A DNA stretch of 9,008 nucleotides from DATLBY01 sp035526665. GTDB taxonomy: Bacteria; Acidobacteriota; Terriglobia; Bryobacterales; Bryobacteraceae. A program made the translations under genes and the position numbers. Shown here piece after piece: positions 1 to 6,281 of the stretch. Numbering within the stretch: the stretch's first letter is position 1; every line of letters starts with the position of its first letter. Under the pieces are notes generated by a model, which saw only the letters and a list, made by a program, of their open reading frames with translations, had not been told where the DNA came from and searched no databases. The DNA lies in contig DATLBY010000437.1 of assembly GCA_035526665.1 (NCBI GenBank), positions 1 through 9,008 on the forward strand. Reading direction: 5' to 3'.

Positions 1-37
1 ACCTCCAACAATCGCCGGATTGAATTTCAGCTGCGAT

Positions 38-844
38 TCAGCTTTTGACGGCGCGCAGAAGATCGGCGCTGAGCAGAGTGGGGCACCAGTACTTCTCAAT
101 GTGCTCAATCACCAGATTCGTGCCGTTGTCGTGGGAGACGAAGGGCCGGTCCGCAGGATCGTACATCGCATCCGTCAGGTCGCGCGCCAGCACACAACGC
201 TTGCTCCAGCGCGTCATCTGCTTGATCGCAAATGTCCGGTTCAGGATACACATATTCGTGTGGACGCCCATGATGATCAGGCGCGAAACGCCAGCCTGGA
301 CCAGCGCACTGTAAATCTCGGCTCCCCGGTCGGAGATGTAGTCCTCAGGGCCAATGTGGATAGCCGGATGCTGGCGACTCCACGCTTTGTACTGCTTATC
401 GTGCGTATCGCAGCCTCCGCTCTTGTCGTCGATCGGCAGCGGCGGGTCGGGAATATCCAGCGCGGCTGGAGGCGCCGACTGCGGAATGGCCTGTATGCGC
501 TTGCGCTGTGGAGCATCCCGGTAAAACTCCATCGTGTCGGACGGCGCGTGGATGATGTGAATGCCTGCCGAGCGGGCACGGTCCACCACAGGACTCATTC
601 TGGCGGCCAGCGCCTCCACGCGGCGTGTGGCCCCGGCGCACCAGTGCTTATCCCACATGTCACAGATCACGATGGCCGTCTCGCGGGCAGGGAACGTCTC
701 CTCGAACGTTACCTCGCGCCAGGCGCCGCTCCCTTTAAACGCTTCAAAGCGGCTGCGCAGCGGCAGCCGTAGCTCGCCGGCCCCCCGCATCGGGATGGCG
801 ATCGCACCGGCTAACGCCGCTATCCAGTCTCTCCGGGAAAGCAT
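38..844 (-). CDS. Tat-exported isochorismatase-like cysteine hydrolase
   Basis: This 268-residue protein belongs to the isochorismatase/nicotinamidase-like hydrolase superfamily. The N-terminus (SRRDWI at 3-8, then a hydrophobic stretch to about residue 22) looks like a Tat signal, so the enzyme probably acts outside the cytoplasm. The first catalytic acid is D62 in the strand AIVICDMWD. The nucleophile is C199 in IMGVHTNMCI, followed by the conserved R203...QM pair. The segment RDLTDAMYDP (221-230) and the ending IEKYWCP (249-255) match a subgroup I recall from Planctomycetes and Acidobacteria. The usual catalytic lysine, expected about 34-45 residues before the nucleophile, appears replaced (AIHIGPEDY, 161-169). 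The start is supported by GAGGAG at 850-855, five bases before the ATG. It lies 28 bp downstream of the alpha/beta hydrolase gene, so the two are probably one transcript. Substrate unknown. The fold is sure, the activity is not. Confidence 0.88.
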   Translation of the reverse strand: MLSRRDWIAALAGAIAIPMRGAGELRLPLRSRFEAFKGSGAWREVTFEETFPARETAIVICDMWDKHWCAGATRRVEALAARMSPVVDRARSAGIHIIHAPSDTMEFYRDAPQRKRIQAIPQSAPPAALDIPDPPLPIDDKSGGCDTHDKQYKAWSRQHPAIHIGPEDYISDRGAEIYSALVQAGVSRLIIMGVHTNMCILNRTFAIKQMTRWSKRCVLARDLTDAMYDPADRPFVSHDNGTNLVIEHIEKYWCPTLLSADLLRAVKS

Positions 845-872
845 AATGACTCCTCAGACCACCGCCAATTTA

Positions 873-1988
873 TCAGGCTTTCAGGTGGCGCGCCAGAAAG
901 GGGATGCCGCGGGTCCCATTGAATTCGTGCTTGCCTTCGAAGGTGTGCTGCTCGGTCCGGTCGGATGCGCCGAAGATGTCGTAGACGCTTTTAATTTTCT
1001 CGAAACTGGCGCGGCTGGCATCGATAGGGAAGATCGGATCCCGTTCGCCGGCTTCCGAGAAAAGCGCCCGTGGGGCGATCAGCGCGCCCACATCGTACAT
1101 CTCGCCCCAGTTCAGGATGCCCGGTACATAGTTGTCCATGCAATGGGACAAGCTGAGAATGCTGTCGCGAAAGGTGTTCAGGTAGCCGCTTACCATGGCC
1201 ACTTTAATACGTGGTTCCAAAGCCGCGGCGAAAAGCGTGCAGGTTCCGCCGCCGGAAATGCCCATACAGCCGACGCGGTTCACGTCCAGATCCTTACGAG
1301 TGCCGATCCAGTCAATAGTGCGCATCACGTCGTAAACGCGCCATCCGATCATCGTCTCGCCGAACAACAAAGCAGCGCCGGCCGCGGGCTGGCAGGCGGA
1401 TGTGCCGGCACCCTTCTTCATCGCCAGGGCATCCCGGCGGCAGCCGAATGCCATGGGCTCAATGGCGACGGCCGCCATACCCTGCTCGGCCACCTGGATA
1501 GCGAAATCGTGCTGGTAGCCCGCCTTGTCGGTCCGGTCCCGCCCTTTCTCATCGATGCCGACGATGTCGTCGACACCCCTGCCATGGCCCGGTACACAGA
1601 CCACTGTGGCGAAGGGAGCCTTACCGGACTTCGGCGTGAGCAGATATCCCGCGACCTTCACGCCGGGGCGGCTCTCGAAAAGAAAGCGTTCCCGCCGGTA
1701 GCTATCGAACTCGCGCGGGTCGCTGAGCTCGGCCCGGGGAGCGCCACTCGATTCGGGAAAGCCTCCCAGCAGCTCCACCAGCTTGGGCCGGAACCGTCTC
1801 TGCCAGGCTTCCGCCTGCTTCCGGTCGCTGGCGCGGAAGGTCATCTTCAGCGGCGCCGCGGCATGGCGCTTTCTGGTCCAATCCACCGGATCCAGCGCCG
1901 GATCAGACGGTGCTTCGACGGCCTTCGCAACGGCCTGCGGTAGAGCGGCGGCTCCCAGAGCCAATGTTCCCAGTTCACGGCGTGTCAT
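873..1988 (-). CDS. Tat-exported alpha/beta hydrolase (dienelactone hydrolase / acetyl esterase-like)
   Basis: A 371-residue alpha/beta hydrolase. It opens with a short twin-arginine leader (TRRELG, then a hydrophobic Ala/Leu stretch to about residue 22), so export is likely. The oxyanion region is VCVPGHGRG (130-138). The nucleophile elbow is G243-I-S245-G-G247, preceded by NRVGCMGIS. The acid is probably D317 in GERDPIFP, where the neighbouring residues often bind ligand, and the histidine is H354 in EGKHEF. This order (Ser-Asp-His) and spacing fit the dienelactone hydrolase/acetyl xylan esterase clan, perhaps the Abhydrolase_7 type. A carbohydrate or other ester is a reasonable guess for the substrate, not proven. 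Its ATG overlaps the TGA of the upstream secretion ATPase (ATGA at 1985-1988), which indicates translational coupling. GGAAG inside the end of that gene may serve as its ribosome binding site. The isochorismatase-like gene follows 28 bp downstream. Confidence 0.87.
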   Translation of the reverse strand: MTRRELGTLALGAAALPQAVAKAVEAPSDPALDPVDWTRKRHAAAPLKMTFRASDRKQAEAWQRRFRPKLVELLGGFPESSGAPRAELSDPREFDSYRRERFLFESRPGVKVAGYLLTPKSGKAPFATVVCVPGHGRGVDDIVGIDEKGRDRTDKAGYQHDFAIQVAEQGMAAVAIEPMAFGCRRDALAMKKGAGTSACQPAAGAALLFGETMIGWRVYDVMRTIDWIGTRKDLDVNRVGCMGISGGGTCTLFAAALEPRIKVAMVSGYLNTFRDSILSLSHCMDNYVPGILNWGEMYDVGALIAPRALFSEAGERDPIFPIDASRASFEKIKSVYDIFGASDRTEQHTFEGKHEFNGTRGIPFLARHLKA

Positions 1989-3328
1989 AGATTCACTTCC
2001 AGTTCCTCATTGAAAATCGATGTCTCCAGTGGAATTCCGCTGGTGCGCAATCGCTCCAGAATCTTTGGCATTACGCCCGATCCGCGGAATCGTCCCTGAA
2101 CCTTTCCGGCCTCGGTGACGCCGGTCCTTTGAAAATAGAATACATCCTGCACATCGATGCGCCCGTCTTTCACTCCCAGCACCTCGGAGACGTTCATGAT
2201 TTTACGGCTGCCGTCCTGCAGCCTGGATACCTGCACCACCAGCCGGATTGCGCTGGCGAGCTGGCTTAAAATAACCCGCGTTGGAATATCTAAGTCGGCC
2301 ATCAGAATCATCGATTCCAATCGCGAGAAGGCATCTTTAGGATTGTTGGCGTGAACCGTCGTCATGGAGCCTTCCACGCCGGTGTTCATGGCCTGCAGCA
2401 TGTCCATCGCTTCGGCGCCGCGGCACTCGCCCACGATAATGCGGTCCGGCCGCATACGCAGGGCGGTCCGCACCAGGTGGCGCTGGTTGATGCCGCCCTC
2501 CTTGTTCAAATTGGGCGGGCGGGTTTCGAACTTCACCACATGCCGCTGCTGCAGCTGAAGCTCGGCCGTATCTTCGATCGTGATGATGCGCTCCTCTTCC
2601 GGGATATAGCGGGAGAGAGCGTTCAAAGTGGTGGTTTTTCCCGACCCGGTCCCGCCCGAGATCAGAATGGTCGCCTTCGCCTGGACGCACGCAGCCAGAA
2701 ATTTGAGCATGCCGGGCATGATGGTCTTATTGCCGATCATCTCTTCGGCGGTGATCACGTGTTTGCCGAAGCGCCGGATGCTGAGCGACGGGCCGTCCAA
2801 TGCAAGCGGCGGGATGATGGCGTTCACACGCGAGCCGTCCGGCAGGCGCGCATCCACAATCGGCTGGGCCTCATCAATCCGGCGGCCCACCTGGGAAACT
2901 ATTTTTTCGATGATATGGAGCAGATGGACATTATCTTTAAAGCGAACTTGGGTGAGCGCTAGTTTTCCGTTGCGTTCAATGTAGACCTTATCGAAACGAT
3001 TCACCAGAATGTCGGAGATGGAAGGTTCTTTCAGCAGCGGCTCGAGCGGACCCAATCCGAGAACCTCGTCCAGGACCTCTTCGATGATCTTGTTCTGCTC
3101 GGCCATCGTCATGGGAACGCGCTCGTCTTCCAGCAGGCGTTCCACCACGCGGCCGATCTCTGCCCGCAAACGGTCCTTCGGAATCGAAGAGACGCGCTCC
3201 ATGTTCAGCGAGCCGATCAGCTTCTTATGAATCTCAGACTTCAGCTCGAAGATGCGATCGACGTTACGGACCCCGCCGGGCGATGGCGCAGGGCCGCGGG
3301 GCGGTTGCGGACGAAAGTTGCTTCCCAG
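1985..3328 (-). CDS. cpaF: CpaF/TadA-type secretion ATPase (Tad/type IVb pilus motor)
   Basis: Cytoplasmic hexameric ATPase of the PilT/VirB11 superfamily, CpaF/TadA branch, which powers assembly of Tad (Flp) pili or a related secretion system. Counting from the ATG at 3202 (405 residues): N-terminal domain with LGLGPLEPLL (48-57) and DILVN (64-68); Walker A GGTGSGKT (183-190); Asp box RIITIEDTAEL (205-215); Walker B RPDRIIVGECRGAEA (251-265); His box MTTVHANNP (280-288). All catalytic motifs are intact. The frame stays open upstream of that ATG and encodes ELKSEIHKKLIGSLN, the normal start of the CpaF N-terminal domain. No ATG, GTG or TTG is found there. CTG at 3326-3328 lies 8 bases after AGGAG and would give 447 residues, a typical length, so I place the start there. 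A conventional annotation would begin at 3202. The gene follows the cytochrome gene by about 51 bp and overlaps the hydrolase gene. No TadB/TadC partner is adjacent. Confidence 0.9.
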   Translation of the reverse strand: MGSNFRPQPPRGPAPSPGGVRNVDRIFELKSEIHKKLIGSLNMERVSSIPKDRLRAEIGRVVERLLEDERVPMTMAEQNKIIEEVLDEVLGLGPLEPLLKEPSISDILVNRFDKVYIERNGKLALTQVRFKDNVHLLHIIEKIVSQVGRRIDEAQPIVDARLPDGSRVNAIIPPLALDGPSLSIRRFGKHVITAEEMIGNKTIMPGMLKFLAACVQAKATILISGGTGSGKTTTLNALSRYIPEEERIITIEDTAELQLQQRHVVKFETRPPNLNKEGGINQRHLVRTALRMRPDRIIVGECRGAEAMDMLQAMNTGVEGSMTTVHANNPKDAFSRLESMILMADLDIPTRVILSQLASAIRLVVQVSRLQDGSRKIMNVSEVLGVKDGRIDVQDVFYFQRTGVTEAGKVQGRFRGSGVMPKILERLRTSGIPLETSIFNEELEVNL

Positions 3329-3336
3329 AAAAAAGA

Positions 3337-3341
3337 CTCCT
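3337..3341 (-). promoter_or_regulatory. Shine-Dalgarno AGGAG for the proposed CTG start of cpaF
   Basis: On the minus strand the sequence reads AGGAG, then TCTTTTTT, then CTG. The 8-base spacing is normal. No comparable site precedes the ATG at 3202, where the preceding bases (ATCGGCTCGCTGAAC) are purine-poor. This site is the main reason for placing the start upstream. Confidence 0.5.
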
Positions 3342-3364
3342 GATGGCTGAAAGCTTAGAGTTCC

Positions 3365-3370
3365 ATTATA
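3365..3370 (-). promoter_or_regulatory. Possible -10 element (TATAAT) ahead of cpaF
   Basis: A perfect TATAAT on the minus strand lies between the cytochrome gene stop (3380) and the proposed cpaF start (3328). It would give a leader of roughly 30 bases containing the AGGAG. No convincing -35 hexamer is seen 16-18 bases upstream, so the promoter may be weak, factor-dependent or a chance match. Confidence 0.3.
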
Positions 3371-3379
3371 GGTCGGCTG

Positions 3380-3931
3380 CTATTTGCGAAGCGCAGGATA
3401 GAACTGAACAAATACGTTATCGTCCTGCGCGTTTTTGGCATGACAGGCAAAGCATCCCTCCTTCGGCTGCGCGGCGGCATACGCAAGGATGTTAGCTCCG
3501 CCCTTGAAATCGAAGTAGGCCCAGCCGCCGGGAAAGCGCTCTTTGTCTTTTACGGCCACCTCCTGAGCCACGAGCTTGCCTTCAAAATATCCATGTTTCG
3601 CAGGGGAGACCTTCTGCTCCGGCTCGTACAAGGTCAGGACAAGAATTGTCTTTTCAGGAAACTTGCCGGTTTCCTTGTACACCCGATAAGCCTCCGGCTG
3701 GATCTGGACGTTGTGGAACGTACCGGGGCCCCCCTCGTTGCGAGCCCCCTCGGAGTAACTCAGTCCGACCGATGCTCCTAGAAAGGTCCATTGGGCAAAA
3801 TCCGCCGGCCTGGCGAGTTCGCCTTTCGTGTTGTACTCCGGTGTAACCATCCCGCCTGCAGGCTTCGGCCGGCCCCAGAAAACGGCAACAATGGCGATGC
3901 TAATGAGTAAGCCAGCAAGTGCGATGCGCAT
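3380..3931 (-). CDS. Cytochrome P460-domain haem c protein, membrane-anchored or exported
   Basis: A 183-residue protein with a hydrophobic N-terminus (MRIALAGLLI to about residue 20), acting as a signal peptide or anchor that sends it to the periplasm. One haem c attachment motif, CFACH (160-164), lies near the C-terminus, followed by DDNVFVQFYPALR. This is the usual position and surrounding of the CXXCH motif in cytochrome P460/cytochrome c'-beta proteins. The middle part (YKETGKFPEKT at 85-95, AVKDKERFPGGWAYF at 126-140) also fits that family. Characterised members oxidise hydroxylamine or bind NO; which applies here is unknown, and I cannot assign the lysine that cross-links haem in true P460s. 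AAAGGA lies a few bases before the ATG. It is the first gene of the leftward run and is divergent from the PLP enzyme gene. The cpaF gene follows about 51 bp downstream. Confidence 0.85.
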   Translation of the reverse strand: MRIALAGLLISIAIVAVFWGRPKPAGGMVTPEYNTKGELARPADFAQWTFLGASVGLSYSEGARNEGGPGTFHNVQIQPEAYRVYKETGKFPEKTILVLTLYEPEQKVSPAKHGYFEGKLVAQEVAVKDKERFPGGWAYFDFKGGANILAYAAAQPKEGCFACHAKNAQDDNVFVQFYPALRK

Positions 3932-4024
3932 GGATTCCTTTGGCGTAAGTGTAGCTGATAGGGGACGGTCTGGGCCACATGGGCGGCGATTTGAGGTATA
4001 TTTGCAGAATCCACAGGAGGTATT
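3932..4024. promoter_or_regulatory. Divergent intergenic region between the cytochrome and PLP enzyme genes
   Basis: This 93-bp gap separates two divergent genes and should hold both promoters. An AT-rich patch (TTGAGGTATATTTGC, about 3991-4005) is the best -10-like area for the plus strand. No -35/-10 pair is clear enough to call, and I see no operator palindrome. Confidence 0.35.
4015..4020 (+). promoter_or_regulatory. Shine-Dalgarno AGGAGG fixing a GTG start
   Basis: A perfect AGGAGG lies four bases before GTG at 4025. It supports the GTG start, which also places the twin-arginine motif at residues 4-5. Confidence 0.75.
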
Positions 4025-5263
4025 GTGACATCACGCCGAGGCTTCATGCTAGCCGGATCCGGGGCGCTTATGGCTGCCACCAGCAGGGCCGCTAAAACCA
4101 CCTCAAATACTTTTTCTTACACCGAATTGGAAGCCCGCGTCGCGCGCCGCGATTTTCGCGGTATGACGAAGGACGTGCTGCCCACGCCCTGCATGGTCAT
4201 CGACCTGGACCTCTTCGATCGAAACGTGAAATGGATGGCGGACCAGAGTAAGCTGGCCGGAATTAAGGTTCGTCCGCACGTCAAAGTGCACAAAAGCGTG
4301 GATGTCGCCAAGCGGCAGCTGGCCACGGGCGCCATCGGAGTGACCTGCGCCACGATCGCAGAGGCGGAGCTAATGTCGGGCGGCGGCATCCAGCACGTGC
4401 TCTGGACCAAGCAGCCTGCCAGTCTCAACAACATCTCGCGCGCCATTGTCCTGACCAAACGCGATCCGACATTCATGTTCGTGGTGGATGACCCGTTGGT
4501 GGTGGACTGGGTGGAGCAAGCCGCGGCAGCAGCGGACGCCAAATGTAAAGTTGCCGTTTCCGTTTTTGCCGGCATGGACAGGCAAGGCATCGAAAATGGG
4601 CCGCCTGCCGTCGGATTGGCGCAAAAAGTAATCGCCTCAAAGCGCATGGAATTCCAGGGCTACATGGCTTATTCCGGGGGAGCGTCCCACACGAAAGGAT
4701 TCGAGGCTCGCCGCAAGAAGTCGGCCAACGATCTGGCGGGTCTGCAGGAAACGCTGGAGTTGAGCCGGAAGGCCGGCTTGCCGGTCAAGATTGTGAGCGG
4801 CGGATCGACGGGCACCTATAACATCGATAAAGAGAATCGGTTAACCGAGCTCGAGGTCGGCTCGTATGTATTCATGGATACGGCGTACCTCGCGATTGGA
4901 GGCAAGGACGGGGACGCGGCCTATTCCGATTTCAAACCTTCTCTCACCGTGCTGACGACGGTGGATAGCAAGCGTCACGCTAAATTGGCGATCACCGACT
5001 ACGGCAATAAAGCGATGGCGCGCCCGACCGACCAGGTGAAGGGAATGCCTTGGCTGGCCGTGGGAAATAGCGGCGCGGAATACGGCTCACTCAGATGGAA
5101 CGATGGCGATCCTGAACTAAAGCTGGGCGATCGTGTGGAAATCTACTGTACAACTCTGGACATGAGCACTCACGCCTACGACCGATATTATGTGGCGCGC
5201 GGGGACCAGATCGTGGACGCTTGGCCGATTATGGGCCGCAGCGGCGGGGCGGCGCAGCGGTAG
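4025..5263 (+). CDS. Tat-exported D-threonine aldolase / D-serine dehydratase-like PLP enzyme
   Basis: A 412-residue fold-type III (alanine racemase N-terminal) PLP enzyme of the D-threonine aldolase/D-serine dehydratase family. It begins at GTG with a strong AGGAGG. The leader SRRGFMLAGSGALMAATS (3-20) is a clear Tat signal, so folding and cofactor loading probably precede export. The family start TPCMVIDLDLFDRNV is at 54-68. The PLP lysine lies in RPHVKVHK (83-90), most likely K87. The phosphate-binding glycines are probably SGGSTGT (258-264). The C-terminal part (YDRYYVARGDQIVDAWPI, 385-402) fits the second domain. Family members bind a metal through a His and a Cys/Asp near this end. Here the aligned segment is VEIYCTTLDMSTH (371-383), which keeps D379 but seems to have Thr at the His position. 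Likely substrate is a D-beta-hydroxy amino acid, by family only. It is transcribed alone, divergent from the cytochrome gene and convergent with the broken hepT. Confidence 0.88.
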   Translation: MTSRRGFMLAGSGALMAATSRAAKTTSNTFSYTELEARVARRDFRGMTKDVLPTPCMVIDLDLFDRNVKWMADQSKLAGIKVRPHVKVHKSVDVAKRQLATGAIGVTCATIAEAELMSGGGIQHVLWTKQPASLNNISRAIVLTKRDPTFMFVVDDPLVVDWVEQAAAAADAKCKVAVSVFAGMDRQGIENGPPAVGLAQKVIASKRMEFQGYMAYSGGASHTKGFEARRKKSANDLAGLQETLELSRKAGLPVKIVSGGSTGTYNIDKENRLTELEVGSYVFMDTAYLAIGGKDGDAAYSDFKPSLTVLTTVDSKRHAKLAITDYGNKAMARPTDQVKGMPWLAVGNSGAEYGSLRWNDGDPELKLGDRVEIYCTTLDMSTHAYDRYYVARGDQIVDAWPIMGRSGGAAQR

Positions 5264-5292
5264 GAGTGAGCTGGGGTACTTGCTAGCGCGTG

Positions 5293-5672
5293 TCAGTGAA
5301 CCTGTGGCAACTTTCCATCGGATTCAGACTCGGGAAACTCCGTTCTGAGAATGTCGATAACCTGGCGGCGGAGTGTGGGAATATCGATTGTGGCCGCATC
5401 CCAAAGGATCTGCCAGTCCAGTTCGAAGTAAGCATGCACGATCCTGTGCCGCACCGCAATGATTTGTCTCCACGGCTCCTCTGGATGGCGTTCTCTCAAT
5501 TCCACGACAAGCGCCTGACCGCCTCGCCGATCACCGTCAGGTGATGCAGGACCGCCGCGGATAAGACCTCGTCTTTGAGAAATACATCTTCTGAGGTGGG
5601 GGCAATAATTGCATCAATCTTGCGGCAGGAAAACAGAATGTCTTTCAGAAACGACGGCTCATGACGCCGCAT
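5293..5672 (-). pseudogene. hepT: Frameshifted HepT-type HEPN (DUF86) toxin
   Basis: The two halves of a HEPN-domain RNase of the MntA-HepT toxin-antitoxin type lie in different frames. The first half begins most naturally at ATG 5672 (MRRHEPSFLKDILFSCRKI) and runs to VIGEAVRRLS before ending at TGA 5496-5498. The second half (GTG at 5505) continues ELRERHPEEPWRQII and contains the active-site motif RHRIVHAY, a perfect RX4HXY, ending at 5293. Adding one base after the codons for RRLS restores a single protein of about 126 residues, the usual size for the family. I read this as a one-base deletion. A sequencing error, or re-initiation at the GTG that overlaps the TGA, cannot be excluded. The intact gene would encode an RNase that MntA neutralises by AMPylating the tyrosine of RX4HXY. 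It overlaps the end of the mntA-like gene by 14 bp. Confidence 0.8.
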
Positions 5673-5976
5673 AGATGACCAGGGCATCTTTGAGAACGTT
5701 TGGGCGTACCCAGGGCTTCAGTCCGCGTTTGGTAACGAGATCGACTCTGCGCCCAGTAAGCGACTCCAACTCCTCGATCAGGCACTCAAACTTGATCAGA
5801 CCAATGCGCGCTCCCGGTGCGAACTCCACCATAATGTCGAGATCGCTTTCGGGACGCATTCCGCCGCGGACTGCGGACCCAACGAGAGAAAGTTCCTTGA
5901 CGCCGTAGCGGCGGCACACTTCCACGAGCGACGCGCCGGCGACATGAGTGTCACCAAGTTGGAAAATCTGCCCCAT
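5659..5976 (-). CDS. mntA: MntA-type nucleotidyltransferase antitoxin
   Basis: A complete 105-residue minimal nucleotidyltransferase. The signature GSX10DXD is exact: G33-S34, ten residues, D45-L-D47. The third acidic residue is D79 in RRVDLV. In the MntA-HepT system this small cytoplasmic enzyme transfers AMP to the tyrosine of the HEPN toxin's RX4HXY motif and so inactivates it. The order antitoxin then toxin, with overlapping ends, is the standard arrangement. Here the toxin gene directly downstream is frameshifted, while this gene has no visible damage. The ATG at 5976 has no strong Shine-Dalgarno sequence; CATAAT about 13 bases upstream is a weak -10 candidate. The assignment to the family is firm; whether it still has a partner is not. 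Confidence 0.87.
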   Translation of the reverse strand: MGQIFQLGDTHVAGASLVEVCRRYGVKELSLVGSAVRGGMRPESDLDIMVEFAPGARIGLIKFECLIEELESLTGRRVDLVTKRGLKPWVRPNVLKDALVIYAAS

Positions 5977-6034
5977 CGGTCCAGTCTCAATTATGCCGTA
6001 TTTGAGTGACCGCCTGGGAGTAGTTCGAGCTTGA

Positions 6035-6253
6035 CCGCGTTCACGGCTGCAGGAATTCGGAATACGTTATCACCCGCTGCCGTCCGTTGCTCCCAATGAA
6101 ATGCTGGCCTACCTGATGGAAACGAGTGAACGAACCGCCAGAGATCTGTTGCCCATTCTCGGCTATTCAAATTCCTTGCGCGTCATGATGCGGCGCGATG
6201 GTCCCATATTGGGACCGCCTGTCAATGGCCGCCGCCGGACTGTCTCATCATGA
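6035..6253 (+). pseudogene. Remnant of a HigA/XRE-type antitoxin (C-terminal part)
   Basis: An open plus-strand stretch without a convincing start encodes EFGIRYHPLPSVAPNEMLAY, then LMETSERTARDLLPILGYSN, and ends at TGA 6251-6253. This matches the linker and start of the helix-turn-helix in HigA-like antitoxins, where a Glu-rich helix is followed by a YPxPP segment, then a methionine/leucine-rich helix and DLLPxLGS. The expected VSEVLxGKR recognition helix is not recognisable: the frame reads RVMMRRDGPI instead. The N-terminal helices and any HigB toxin are also missing, with a stop at 6032-6034. It probably represents a decayed antitoxin gene truncated near the mntA promoter side. The similarity is judged by eye, so confidence is moderate. 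Confidence 0.45.
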
Positions 6254-6259
6254 GGAGAG

Positions 6260-6281
6260 ATCGCTGGAGCGATTACTTTTT
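6260..6281 (+). terminator. Weak hairpin plus T-run between convergent genes
   Basis: ATCGC-TGGA-GCGAT forms a 5-bp stem (7 of its 10 bases overlap or abut the end of the minus-strand membrane gene) and is followed by TAC and TTTTT on the plus strand. It could end plus-strand transcription from the antitoxin remnant. The stem is short and could be chance. Confidence 0.2.

Noticed and set aside
20..772. Plus-strand open frame of 250 codons
   Set aside because: Antisense to the isochorismatase-like gene, which has a good ribosome binding site and catalytic residues; this frame shows none.
561..1943. Long plus-strand open frame of 460 codons
   Set aside because: It lies antisense to the alpha/beta hydrolase and isochorismatase genes, which carry clear catalytic motifs. 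Its translation shows no family features and is low-complexity in the way GC-rich shadows are.
2351..2962. Plus-strand open frame of 203 codons
   Set aside because: Antisense to the most conserved part of cpaF, including Walker A and the His box.
3778..4101. Minus-strand open frame across the divergent promoter region
   Set aside because: It overlaps the starts of both the cytochrome and PLP enzyme genes, and has no family features.
5264..5292. Convergent gap, checked for a terminator
   Set aside because: No stem-loop with a T-run is visible in these 29 bases.
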